Source: Dryocosmus kuriphilus (Eukaryota; Arthropoda; Insecta; Hymenoptera; Cynipidae). Taken from it: 64,000 nt of DNA. Numbering within the stretch: position 1 is the first letter of the stretch; every line of letters starts with the position of its first letter. Made by a program: the position numbers and the translations under genes. Below are positions 35,205 through 46,836 of the stretch, piece after piece. The notes under the pieces are model-generated. The model saw nothing but the letters and a program-made list of their open reading frames with translations. It was not told the origin of the DNA and did not search any database. The stretch spans positions 229,744,082 through 229,808,081 of the forward strand of contig CM076190.1 in NCBI GenBank assembly GCA_038277395.1. Direction: 5' to 3'.

Positions 35205-35458
35205 GGGGTGGAAAGAGACACGGAATAAATCTGGCGGAGGAAACGGGTAGGACCGCGGAATTAATCTAGCAGAAGAAGGGGGTAACAGTGAGCCGCGAAA
35301 TTAATCCAGCAGTGGGAGGAGTAGGATCGCGGAATTAATCCAGCAGAAGAAGGGGATAAGAAAGGGCCGCGGAATTAATTCAGCAGAGGACAGGGAAGGG
35401 AAGAGCCGCGGAATTATAAAGCAGAGGGAGGGGTAGAACCGTGGAATTAATCCGGTCA
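35205..35458. repeat. Minisatellite of about 33-40 bp units
   Basis: Around seven imperfect copies of a GC-richer unit with the core CCGCGGAATTAATCCAGCAG and a purine-rich AGAAGGGG linker. Confidence 0.8.
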
Positions 35459-35867
35459 GGAACACGACACTGAGACTAGAGTAGAAGCACTTAATTTTTT
35501 TTCTTTTGGCACAAGTGCCGAAAGTTCGGAAAGACAAGACTCGAAGGTCTGGAGAACTCTCGTAGGTCCCTATTTATAGGCGGAAGCAATGCTGAAGGAG
35601 AAGAGATCCTGCTTTTTTATCAAGGGTCTTCCGCAGTGACCTCTCCTACCATTCGTTGCATCCGGAGGGATGGACATGGTGTATCTTCCGTCACTGCCAC
35701 CCGAGTCTCACCCTCTCCTTGACCCCTTTGTATACTGGGACCGACGGAGGGGATAGGCGCGTGGGAGTATCGAGTGTCAGTTCTCTTCGTCTTCCTCGTC
35801 TCCCTCTCCCTCTCTCTCGAACCTTCAGGCCCGGGAGAGAGTGGCGGCGTCCTTACGAAGAGATTAG

Positions 35868-35890
35868 GAGGGGGGGGGGGGGGGGGGGGG
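35868..35890 (+). repeat. Poly-G run 1
   Basis: At least 21 consecutive G. Two further runs lie at 36270-36291 and 36620-36637. Confidence 0.95.
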
Positions 35891-36269
35891 TACGGTCAGT
35901 TTCGTGGTTGCTAGTGGCGAGAATAAGAGAGACCCGGGAGAAGGACAAGGACAACGAACAGCCCTTCCTTTCCTTGCTGCAATGACCTGCACTTCCACCC
36001 ATATCGAGCCTAAGTCATATATACTATCGGTAAACGAGTGTCCTATTAGAAGGAGGGAAACGGCGCAGCAAATGATTATTCATGCTGTTCGTCGACTTCC
36101 TCTTCTATAGCGCTTATGGTGCGTATAAGACCATATTTAAAATAAACATATTTTTTTTGTTATTGTAGTGAAATTTACACAAATTCAACAAATTTCGCAG
36201 AATAAAATTTGTTCCACATGCCCTCACCTACAATCAATGCCTCTTTCGTTTTTCTCTCAGATCCGCCCT

Positions 36270-36291
36270 TTGGGGGGGGGGGGGGGGGGGG
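36270..36291 (+). repeat. Poly-G run 2
   Basis: About 22 consecutive G in the left arm. The corresponding place in the right arm (about 36940) holds only a short C run, so the tract expanded in one arm. Confidence 0.95.
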
Positions 36292-36619
36292 AGTTAAAAA
36301 GTCGATGAATATTTTGCGCTGTTTTTTCGAAATACGATTTTTGAAATTAAATTCAAGAATTCAAATTCTAATTCCCCATCTCCTGCAATTAACACATATC
36401 GTGTCTTCTTCCCCCTCTAGGGGATGTTAAATTATTTTCTCTCATTCTTTTCGCTTTTCTACGTGCAGTAAATTAGTGCTCCGTTATGCTACTGTCTAAT
36501 GGAGATGCTTATTAATTAATATTTCTTATTAATTAATAATTTAACTGTTTATATTTCTTTCTTATTTATTCATCAATATTTCCTTATACGTACCATGATA
36601 AGGCGCTATGAGGCGGGTT

Positions 36620-36637
36620 GGGGGGGGGGGGGGGGGG
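36620..36637 (+). repeat. Poly-G run 3 at the palindrome centre
   Basis: About 18 consecutive G lie within the non-paired centre of the third inverted repeat. Confidence 0.92.
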
Positions 36638-38131
36638 ATCGTATAATGTCCCGAGTACCTAAAGATAAAAATTCCTGCAGCTTAAGTTATTAATTAATAA
36701 GAAATGGTAATCAATAATTTTCTCCATTAGACAGTAGCACAACGAAACATCAGTATGCATATTGCACGTGAAAACGCGATAAGAATGAGAGAAAATAAGT
36801 TTCTGTCTCCTAGCGGGGGGATGAAAATGTGATGGGGGTACTAATTGCAGGCAATGGGGAATTGGAATTTAAGTTTTTGAAATTAATTCAAAAAATCGCA
36901 TTTCGAAAAAACAGGGCAAAATATTCAGCCCATTTTTCACCCCCAAGGCTGGGTCTAACAGAAAAATGAAAGAGGGATTGATTTTACGTGAGCGTACGTG
37001 GAACAAATTTTGTTCAGCGAAAGTTTTGGTGTCTATGAAAATTTCACTACAATAAGAAAAAAGGATGTTTATTATGTATACGGGAAGAAAACAGCAAAAG
37101 TAACGGGTAATATGCATAAAATAAAATATAAATAATGGTAGTCCCTACACATAAACACGAAAACTACCTGAGAAATGAACGGTTTACGAGTTATTAAATA
37201 AACATGGTTTTTTCATGTTTAAACATGTTTTTCAGGGCTGCATTATTTTTTAAGGGGAATGGTATTACACCGAATCGGCGCGCACTTTAGAGATCTACAA
37301 TTTTCTCATTTAGTCGAACTCGAAAAGAAAACTTCCCAAGAAGGAAATTAGAAAAAAACTGCTTTTTTCAACAACACCTCCCCTTTTTCACCCCAAAATT
37401 GTAACATAAAGCCCGTTGAAATTAGGAGAAAAAGTGTAGTTGAGAGTTGAAGTTACAAGAAAGTTCCCATGATGCTATGCTAAAGAATGAACAGTTTCCC
37501 CGAAATTCGATTTTGAACATTCAGCACCTCGTAGGTGTGGAAAAGCGCAAAAATTGGGGGTTGTGACCTCGAAAAAAAATTTACGGAGTAATTTTTCCTA
37601 CATTTCGTAGATTTAAACTATAGCCGTAAAATGCATCCTTATTATGAGTTTTCCTTTAAATTCGATATTTCGACATTTTTTTAAAGGATGAAGAAGTTAC
37701 TTTTAAGGGGATATTGCTATATAAAATCAGCTCGTCTTTTTAAGATCTACAACTTTTCATTAAATGTAAAATTTTACGATTTCTACCTGAAGATTTATTT
37801 CGAAAAAAATGATTTGACACAAATTCACTCCATTTTTTGACCCCATAAATGGACCCCCAGGCAAAAGAAGTGTTAAACAAAATTGAAGCTATGATCACTG
37901 GGAGTAAAAAATTTCACAGCAGCGAAAGCGTAGGAGTAATGTTTTAGCACTAACCCGTGCATTATACCCTTCCATCCTCTAAAAGTTGACCCAACCCCCT
38001 AGAGCGACAAAAACTCCGTTTTAGTATTAGAATGAGCCACAGAATCTACTGTCAAAAATTCAGCTTCCAGAAAATTTTTTCGTTTTTTAAAAAACAGTTT
38101 TACTCTACTAAAAGGGTCACGCCCTGATATA

Positions 38132-39469
38132 CGAGATCTGTCCGAAAAGTATCCAGAATACCTTTGAATCTCCGCACCAGAGCGTTCGAGCATTCTCTAC
38201 CGGGTATCATTGTAAACTGGAACCCTTCAGGTACTGCCTCGATGCTGGAGTCTTTTCTCGAGACACCTTAGTTCGCACACAGCGTGCATGCATTTGTGTA
38301 CAGCATTTTTGGCGTTCGGCGAACTCGTTTGCTGCTCAAAATTACCGAAAAAGTTGAGCAGCGAAATTGCATCAAGTTTTGCTTCAAACTTGAAAACACT
38401 TATGCGGAAACGTTTGAAATGATCCATAAGGCCTTTGGAGATGACTGTATGGGTGAACGCCAGATATATGAGTGGTACAAGCGGTTTAAAGATGGCCACC
38501 AATCTGTTGACAGTGATTCGCGCTGCGGCCGTCCTTCAAGCACAACAACACCGGAAAATATCGAGTGTTTGCGACTTGTGATTAAAGAAGGTCTCCGGTT
38601 GAGTGTGCGCAAACTAGAATATGATCTTAAAATTCCGAAATCTAATTGTTGCGAAGTTTTAACCGAGAAACTGGGAATGACTCGTGGGTGTACAAAATTC
38701 ATTGCAAAATTGCTCACAGAAGAGCAGAAAAAAGCTTTGCTTTGAAGTCGCTCAGGAAAACTTGGAAAAGGTTTCTGATGATGAAAATATAATCAAAAAG
38801 ATTACGACTGGTGATGAATCGTGGATTTATGGGTATGATCCCGAAACAAAAAAACAGTCTACACAGTGGAAGCTTCCATCCGAGCCACGGCCGAAAAAAG
38901 CACATCAAAGTCGGAGCAATGTCAAATAAATGTTGATTGTTTTTCTCGATTATGAAAGTGTTCTGCAACACAAATACGCCCATACAGAACAGGCAATAAA
39001 TAATGAATTTTATTGTGAAGTTTTGAAAATATTGCTTGATGCAATCCGAAGAAAACGGCCTGAACTTTGGTCAAGCGGTGACTGGCTTCTTCACCACGAT
39101 AATGCAACAGCGCCTTCATCGAACCTTGTGCAGTAATTTTTAACAAAGCACAAAGTCGTACAGCTTCGCCAGCCTCCGTACAGCCCCGTCATAGCTCCAT
39201 GTGGCATTTGGATATTTCCAGAATTGAAAGCTTCACTCAAAGGACGCCGGCTTGACGACATAGAGACGATTCAAGCAAATGCGGCGAGTGCAATATAGGC
39301 TGTTTCGAAAACTGACTTCCAGGATTGCTTCAGGAAGTGGAAACACCGCTCAGAGCGCGTCGTTCAATCAAATGGGGACTACTTTAGGGTATGTCACTTG
39401 TCGGATGACAAGGAATACCACTAGCCTGAATGCATAAAGGTATTCTGGATACTTTTCGGACAGACCTGG
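38132..39469 (+). mobile_element. mariner element, copy 1
   Basis: Inverted ends CGAGATCTGTCCGAAAAGTA (38132) and its near complement ending at 39469 are bordered by TA on each side (38130-38131 and 39470-39471), the standard Tc1/mariner target. It is 1338 bp long, a usual mariner size. It landed 25 bases beyond the third inverted repeat. Copy 2 is at 54549-55766 and a fragment at 59117-59361. Confidence 0.93.
38284..39424 (+). pseudogene. mariner transposase, copy 1, broken
   Basis: The N-terminal helix-turn-helix part is in 38284-38745 (RNCIKFCFKLENTYAETFEM, IYEWYKRFKDGHQSVDSDSR, GRPSSTTTPENIE). A frameshift near 38740 leads to 38684-38929 with VSDDENIIKKITTGDESWIY (first catalytic Asp), and a stop at 38927-38929 follows. 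The next block has MLIVFLDYE and DWLLHHDNATAPSS (second Asp). The third catalytic position reads APCGIWIFP where mariners have APCDFWLFP, so the D34D triad is lost. Further stops follow. This copy cannot encode active transposase. Confidence 0.9.
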
Positions 39470-39931
39470 TACATTTATGGAAATGGTAATCGAATCATTG
39501 TGCGGGGTCGATAGTCTAACGTAGTTCGAGGTCGAAAGTCCAAAGGACCTCTCATTCTATCCTATGAAATTAAACAGTGAGGTTTTTTATATACTTTTTC
39601 CTCAATATAACTCCTGGGTTATTAAGCGACATCTTTACTTTTTTATGGAAAGATACCCTTCTCCTTTATTGTCAAAACCAAAATTAGCAGAAATAGAACC
39701 AGAAGACGTTAATTAAATTAGGCTAAAGTCGCGGCAGATAGGAATCAAAACATTGTAGCCAAACTATGTAATGGGACTATGAATAAAGGGCTTTGAACTT
39801 GCTCATGAACTTGAACTTTGAGAAACATCAGCGTCTAGAGAATGAGACAGTATTTTCTATGTTTATGGATTCACGTGTATAACACATATTTCTCCTTGAG
39901 TTTAATGAAACAAATAGCACTGCGTTTATTA
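39470..39931. other. Unassigned stretch between mariner copy 1 and the CACTA-like relative
   Basis: No open frame, repeat or motif was recognised here. Confidence 0.4.
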
Positions 39932-41550
39932 CACTGGATTTCAAAAAAAAAAATGTGATGACTATTTGACCAGACTACTTTATGCCTATATATTTTGAAG
40001 CGCTTAATATGAATCCGAGGTGTACTTACTTCAACCACGTTAAGTTCAAGGTCATTCCAAGGTCAAATACAGGAGAATCCAAGAAATAAACTTCAAGAAC
40101 CTTTTATGTATGTTTTTGGGGTTGTTGGATCCAAATCCGAGGTACATTTACCTCCATCGCACCAGGTTCAAGAAGTTCAAGTGCAGGAAAAACGTGTAAT
40201 AAACTTGAAAAACCTTTCTAGGTTCATTGAATCCGAACCCGAGGTCGTTCAACCACTCAAGGTCAGCTAGAGATCATTTCAATTGTTTAAGAGTTAGGAG
40301 TTTTTCCAGATAATTCTGGTTTCCTTTTTAAAAAGAATGCAGACGCGTTCTGATTTAAGGTACTATTACCTATTAGAAGGGGGAAAAGAAGATTTTTAAG
40401 AGTTTTCTTGACGGCCCTTTTATTTGGTCTAATCATCCAGATCTACGTTCCTTCCACTTCTAAGTTGCGCCTTCAACGGTTTCAAGTCCGTATTCTCACT
40501 CGCTTGCTGGAGTTCACCAGCGACACATCTTTTGGATTCAATTTTCTAAACTTAAGTTTCTGAGAAAAATAAAATTGAGTAATTTTTTCTAAGAAAATTA
40601 CGTCTCCCTACCCTCGGAGATCTCGGCCCTTTTCAGGACGACTTTTTTCTTCCAAATTCCTATTCCGTCAGAAACTATATTATCATACTATCAAAATTGG
40701 AGTTGACTCGATTTCAATCCCCCCGCCTTTTTCGGGACCTGCATACAATGTTATACATGAAAACCTTATTAATGAGCCTGAAGCTCCACTTTTTGATTCC
40801 CATGCAGATAATTTTCCAGAAAACCTCTGGAATTATAGTAAAAAACAAGGTGAAAAATTCCAACAAGATATAAAGGAGATGGAAGTGCGTTCTCAAGGAT
40901 TGCGTGATTTTCATATGATATAAGATTACTACTGAAATCTGGAGAGAGATGATTTAGTTACACACAAAAGAAAGGTGCTGAGAATAACATTTGAAGAAAG
41001 ATGCAGACCCTATAAAAAGGTGCGCCATTATTGAAGAATGGAGGCTCCACAGAGTAAGAGGCAAGGGGACTCACTTGAAACAAGCACCCCGATGGGAACA
41101 AAAGCTGCAACGTCTTCATCGTCGTTGCTGAGTAACACTAACAGCAGCAATATATTTGCACAACGAACTTGTTGGAATTCATCATTTCTCCCTAAGCCTG
41201 AAACGCTTAGATAAACAGTTTAGGTTAACCTATCATATATCCACTGGTTACCCTTCATAACATTATTTTCCTTTAGTTTGACCAGAGGTGACCTTGAAAA
41301 GACCTTAATCTAACCTTCAGGGATCAAACGCACAACAGATTCGGATTCATCAACTCTAAAAAAGTTTTTGAACTTTATTGCACGGTAATGAACTTCGGAT
41401 TTGGATTCAGAAACCCCAAAAACATATATGAAAGGTTTTTGAAGTTTATTGTGCGTCTTTTTCTGTATTTGACCTTGAAATGGCTTTGAACCTGACGAGA
41501 TGAAGGTAAATAGATATGGAATTCGTATTCAGCGAGTCAAGATACATATT
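39932..41550. mobile_element. Degraded non-coding relative of the CACTA-like element
   Basis: The left end reads CACTGGATTTCAAAAAAAAA, then TTGACCAGACTAC and TGCCTATATATTTT. It aligns with the 20033 element end (CACAGCCCCACAAAA.., GTGACCAGACCACC, ATATCTATATGTTTT). Inverted tandem subunits with TTTTTGGGGTTG and GGTCAAGGTCATT-type wording occur at 40010-40290 and, inverted, at 41285-41550. The interior (40300-41280) has no convincing gene. The right terminus is lost where the AT-rich array begins. Confidence 0.6.
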
Positions 41551-41559
41551 ATAAATCGA

Positions 41560-43316
41560 AAATTTTATATTTCGATAAATTTAAATTTCGGATATTTTAA
41601 AACTCGTTCTTTGCATAATTCGAGATTATTATTTTTCGATAATTAAAAGTTTTGCCATTATTTTAAATTTCGGAAACTTTATAATTCGTCAATTTTTATT
41701 TTTACCAATCTTTTTTTTCGTTAATTTGTATATTGGGTATTTTTTTTTGTTATACTTCATTAGTCTCTTTACAATTAATTATTAAATAATTAAATATATT
41801 GTTTCAATTCAATATTTATCATCTTGAATTTTAAATATCAGCAACGTTGAATTTCGACAATTATAAATTTCGTCAATATTAAATATCGGGAATTTAAGAA
41901 TTTGGGGGAAATAAATAATTCTTTAATTTTATAAGTCGTTAATATTATAATTTGAAAATTTTGTAATTCGTAAATTTTAAATTCGTATATTTTTATATTT
42001 ATTATTTACATAATTTGAGATTTTTATTTTTCGACTTTTTCCCCACTTGGTTTATTGTTTTAATCTTGAAAATAAATGAAAATAAAATAATTCGTTTGTT
42101 TGCATGGGTAGGAAGTAGGGAGATAAGGAAATTGCACTCGCACCTCGTCTTATTGTTTTCCCTCTTTCCTTCTCTCTTTTCTTCTTTCTTATTCTTGCGC
42201 ATTGCTACCTTACGCAATGTTACTTGCATGGGTGAAGGAATGTTCATACTGGCTGGTGATGGTTAAAAGTGCTGATGTTGTGTATTTCTTGTTGGAAAGT
42301 TGAATGTTCTTTTAACTAGATTAATTGAAACATTTAGTTACGTACCAGGACGATTCGTAACAGTATATGTGGTATTAAAAATAAATTAAAAATTAATTAA
42401 TAAAAAAAAAATAAAAATAAAAAAAAAATTAATAAATCTTTAATTTCATACTTCGTTAATATTATAATTCTCAAATTTTATAATTCGGTGAATTTTAACT
42501 TCGGATAGTTTTAAAATTGTTATTTACATAATTTGAGATTTTTATTTTTCGATAATTAAAAATTTTTTCGTTATTGTAAATTTCGGAAGTTTTATAATTA
42601 TTCACTTTTTCTTTTACAAAATTTTCTTTTTCGTAAACTTGTATATTCAGTACTTATTTTTTCGTTATTTTTTATTATTCTATTTATAATTAACTATTAA
42701 ATAATTAAATATATATTTTTTATTTCAAGATTTATTTTCCTCGATTTTAAATGTCGACAATTTTAATCCCGACAATTTTAAATTTCGACAGTCTTAAATT
42801 TCGACAGTCTTAAATTTCGGGAATTTTAGAATGTGGAGGAAATAAATCATTATTGAATTTTGTAGTAGGTTAATATTATATTTCGCAAATTTTATAATTC
42901 GGCAAATTTTAATTTCTGATATTTTTAAATTCGTTATTTGCATAATTCGAGGTTAGCCTTTTTAGGTAATTAAAGGTCTTGTCGTTATTATAAGTTTCGG
43001 AACTTTTTAGTTCGTCAATATTTATTTTTGTCAATTTTAAATATCGAAAATTTTGAATTGCTATAATCATAAATTTCGTCAATTTTAAATTTCGTGATTT
43101 TAAGAATTTTGGGGAAATAAATAATTCATGAATTTTATAATTCGTTAATATTATAATTCGAAAATTTCATAATTCGGTAAATTTTAATTTAGGGTATTTT
43201 AAAATTTGTTATTTCCATAATTTGAGATTTTTACTTTTCGGTAATTAAAAAATATATTGTCGTTAATTTAAATTTCGGAAATTTTATGATTCTTCAATTT
43301 TTATTTTCCGCAATTT
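41560..43316. repeat. AT-rich tandem array, left block
   Basis: Degenerate units of several hundred bases repeat the phrases AATTTCGACAATTTTAAATT, TTATAATTCGTCAATTTTTA, CGTTATTTTTTATTAGTC and AATTAATTATTAAATAATTA. The same wording continues at 48120-51240 after LINE-B. No genes are present. Confidence 0.8.
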
Positions 43317-43645
43317 TCGCCTGTGCACCTCTCCAACACGTGCTCCCATGATTCCCTTTCATACCTACATACCCTGCACATTTTCATTTCTTCACTCATC
43401 CAACATTTACATTCATTAATGCATTCACCCATTCTGAAACGTATCATCCTGGCCCACCTGCACTCCTTTTTCAATCTCCATAAATATTATGGGACCCCTT
43501 CCATCTTCACGAATTTATACCATTTATTATATTTTGACTCCATAATCTTTTCCCACCTCTTGTCTTCCTGCTTCTTACAGATTTGCTCTTCAAATGCCTG
43601 CCACTCCCTCCCCTCGTCATACATTCTCCATTCCCTTCTAACTTG

Positions 43646-45212
43646 CTATCTCCCTTCCACCCACTTTGAATGTCCCATGTGACCCCTCGTCTCTCTATTT
43701 ACTAATTCCTGTCGGTACACTTGTACTATTTTGCTACCCTTACCACTCTTAAGTTTCTCTTCGAAATTCCAGACCCATTTTCTCTGCCTTATCATTAATT
43801 TCTCTCTCCCTGATTCTTCTCTCAAAATATAACCTGGGCAGTTCCAGCTTACTCCCATAACCCATCCCATAAATCTTTCTTGCATATTTTCTACCTTCTT
43901 GTGCTCCTTCCAACCCCATATTTCTACTCCATAGCACATCACTGACCATACCAGTGAGTCAAACAGCCATAATCTCATCTTCCAGTACTCTTTGAATCTT
44001 CTTTTTCCAATCCCCCACACTTTGACCCATCATCTTACTCGCACTTTCCATCCTTTTTTTCACCTGAAGATCATTTCCGCCATCCGCCTCGAACCTAGAT
44101 CCTAAACAAAAAAATTCGTCTACCATTTATACCATTTCTCCATTTATCTTCCATCCATGCCTTAATTCATTCTTTCTCTTTCTGAAACATACTATTTTTG
44201 TCTTTGTCACATTAATTGTCAAGTCTTTCTCTCTCCAATACTCTTCGAATCCTTTCATTAGCAAGCTCATTCCATTTTCGTTCTCTGCTAGAAGCTCCAC
44301 ATCGTCCACGTACGCTGGTGAGTATATTCTCTTGTTTTCTAGAATTGTACCTGCTTTACCATTCTTTTCTATTTTTTCTTCGAGGTCTGCTAACATTATG
44401 CTGAATAACAATGGACTTAGCAGACACCCCTGCCTGAGACCCCTCCCTATCCAAAATTCCTTCCCTTTCTGTTCCCCGATCCTCACCCTTGTCGTCGTCT
44501 CCGTAAAGACCTCTTTTACCCTCTCAGTCAACTCTTCTTCGACCTCCCTTTCTTCCATTACCTTTCACAAGACTTTCTTATTCACCGAGTCGAAAGCTGC
44601 CTTAAAGTCTGCGAAGAGTGCAACTAACTTTCCTTTTTTCTGTCCCAGGTTCCCGTTGACCAGATAATTCAGAATGAAAATGTTATCCACTGTTCCCGTT
44701 CCCTCCCTGAAGCATATTTGGTTGCGTGGAATACTTCCTTTCTCTTCTACCTGTTCTTCTAATCTCTTCCTAAGCACCTCCGCGTAAATTTTATACGTTA
44801 CTCGTATGCCAGTGATTCTTCTATTATCATCCACCTTTCTACCGCTACCTTTCTTTAATGACGGAACCACTACGCCTGTTCTCCACACCTTGTGCCATCC
44901 TTCTCCTCTCCATAATCTACTGTATACTTCCCAGATCTCCTCTCTAATCCTTCTTCCTCGAAATGTCAACTATTCATTCTCCATCCCATCCTCTCCTGTC
45001 GCCTTGTTTCTTTCTAACTTCTTAACTGCTTGATTCACCTCCTCTCTGGTCACCTCATTCCCCCCTTCCATTCCTCCCACCTTGCCCTTTCTGCCTTCCC
45101 CCTTCGCTTTGCTATCCGCGCCTCCTAGCAATTTCTTGAAGTATACCGTCCATTCATTCATATTTATCTCTTCATTGACACCTTTCCATCCACGCTTTTC
45201 TCTATTGATCAT
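43646..45212 (-). pseudogene. LINE-B reverse transcriptase, broken
   Basis: 45212-44565 has EVNQAVKKLERNKATGEDGM, a TAG, WHKVWRTGVVVPSLKKGSGR, KIYAEVLRKRLEEQVEEKGS and LVALFADFKAAFDSVNKKVL (motif A, Asp intact). It ends at a TGA that replaces the usual Trp. The same frame continues at 44558-44127 with RIGEQKGKEFWIGRGLRQGC, LLSPLLFSIMLADLEEKI, and SPAYVDDVELLAENENGM (YVDD, motif C). After about 44120 the frame shifts to 44020-43646 (VWGIGKRRFKEYWKMRLWLF, GWVMGVSWNCPGYILREESG). At least two nonsense codons and one frameshift inactivate it. Confidence 0.85.
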
Positions 45213-45578
45213 TTCCCATTCTCTTCATTCCTTTATTGCTTTCCATACATCCTCCATGTATCTCACCTTCTCCTCCTGCCTTTTCGCATCTAGTATTTTC
45301 TCGTGTTCCCTTTTTCTTTTATTTTATGCCCTTCTGCCTATCTCTCCTCTTCTCCAATTCTCTAACGATACCTTCATACGTTCATTACTCTTTATATATT
45401 CCACATCCCACCATCCTCTTTTCTCCATTATTTCCTCCTCACTTGGCCTAATTTCTTGCACTATCTTCACTACCCTTTCCTTTATCTTACACAACGTCGC
45501 ATCCACGCCTTACCCGTCTTCAATCATAGTATTCTCTTCTTCCAGTCTTTTCGTATATTCTCTTATTTTAACAACTCC

Positions 45579-46381
45579 TCACTCTCTCATCTTTGCTTTC
45601 TTCCTTGTTACTCCCTCCTTCTTCCTTCCCTCTCTTGCCTCATTCACAAATTTCAACGCTGCAATTACCGGGAAGTGTTCTGAACGTATTTCATTCCCTA
45701 CTTCCACTCTTTCCAACCGCCTTCTTACCCTTTCGTCTGCCAGAATGTAATCTATTACTGTTTCCCCTTCTCCTGAAAATGCAATCTCTCCTTCCTTCCT
45801 CATCGCCCTCCGAGTTCCCATTACAAATGAACGATCATGTTTCTCCCAGAATTTCCAGCAGATTCCTAGCTTTCTGGTCCAACCGTTTATGTTTCGGTTT
45901 TCTCCTAGAAGTCTCACTTCCTCCATCCCATATTTACCCTCCCTGTTCTCCTGTCCAAACATTCAGATCGCCTCCTATCAGAATCTATCAATCAATCCTA
46001 TCAATCCTTTTTCGTCACCAATTTCCGAACCACAATCCAACCTTCTTCCTCTCCTCTTCACCTGTAGATACAAACTATTCTGACCCTTCTTCCTATGTTC
46101 TCTATTCTCGTCATTACTCCATCCGTTTCCTCAAATCCCGTCTCTATTCCTGCTTCACCTACCAATTCATTCCTTACTCCTGTCACCATGCCCCCTTTTT
46201 TTCTTCCCTTACCTTCTCTTCTTTTGCCTCTTGCATTTTCCATATTTATCTCTTGGGTCCATTCTTCTTCACTCTCCTCCATTTCTTCTCTTCTAACCCA
46301 GGTTCCACTCAACACCACTACATCCCATTTCTTCACCTCTTCCCAGAACCCTTCATCTTTATTAAGTAGCACTGATACCAA
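45579..46381 (-). pseudogene. LINE-B endonuclease, broken
   Basis: 46381-46058 has WDVVVLSGTWVRREEMEE (where family members have an ETWV) and VRIVCIYR. A frameshift region follows, and 45962-45579 has MEEVRLLGENRNINGWTRKL, then VIDYILADERVRRRLERV and IRSEHFPVIAAL (the SDH-like catalytic box reads SEH). This is the APE-type endonuclease upstream of the RT. A linker frame (45506-45324, RPSEEEIMEKRGWWDVEYIK) joins it to the RT. Confidence 0.8.
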
Positions 46382-46836
46382 AACGCTACACTCACCTCTT
46401 TTTTCCTTCCTTTCTCCCTTCTTCCTATTTTACCTCCCCTTCCTATTTTTGTGGAAACCCCGTCGCTCCGCCTTCTCCTCCTTCTTACCTTTAACCCTTT
46501 ACTGTTCCCATTATCCCCTCGTTTCTACCATCAGACTTTGGTTCTTCCCCTCTTCGCCATATACCCTCCCTATACACTTCACACAATTTTTCTTCCTCTT
46601 CATCCCATATCGACACATTACCGTTTACCCACATCCTGTCTTTCCCTATCCATACCGTGTTCCCTTTCATTCTTCCACTCCATGCTCTCTGTTTCATCAT
46701 CCACTTTCTTCTTCTCTCATTCCACGTCATATCCTCTTCTATAATTCCTTACTTCCCCTCTAAAGCTTTTTTTTCTCAAAATATCATCTTTTTCTTCCCC
46801 ACTTCTCCCTTTCACTACATATACGCTCGATTAACC

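Larger units (their letters stand above)
35195..36128. mobile_element. Second insertion in the left arm of the third inverted repeat
   Basis: The arm sequence stops near 35195 and resumes near 36128 relative to the unbroken right arm. The insert starts with a minisatellite, then has CTCTCGTAGGTCCCTATTTATAGG (35561-35580 holds a TATA-like TATTTATAGG) and a poly-G run at 35868-35890. No protein motif was recognised. The exact ends are uncertain, so the class is unknown; an LTR fragment is possible. Confidence 0.45.
32312..38105. repeat. Third large inverted repeat, left arm split by two insertions
   Basis: The right arm runs unbroken from about 36670 to 38105. Its complement on the left is in three pieces: 32312-32787, 34654-35190 and 36130-36550. 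Matching landmarks include TTTTTGACAGTAGATTCT (32346 and 38045 inverted), TTTGCATGGGGGTCCATTT-like, TTTATTTTATGCATATTACC (35148 and 37105 inverted) and TTATTAATTAAT near the axis (about 36610). Divergence between arms is higher than in the first palindrome. No protein-coding remnant is visible in the arms. Confidence 0.78.

Noticed and set aside
40714..40914. 66-codon minus-strand frame with a hydrophobic start (MKITQSLRTHFHLLYILLEF)
   Set aside because: It lies within the interior of the degraded CACTA-like relative; no TATA box, donor site or continuing exon was found.
42002..42266. Overlapping 81- and 83-codon frames on both strands
   Set aside because: Low-complexity AT-rich and pyrimidine-rich DNA, opposite strands of the same stretch, no motif.
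45082..46763. Long plus-strand open frames (222-258 codons) rich in Ser, Phe, Leu and Pro
   Set aside because: They are antisense shadows of the purine-rich LINE-B endonuclease and RT on the minus strand.
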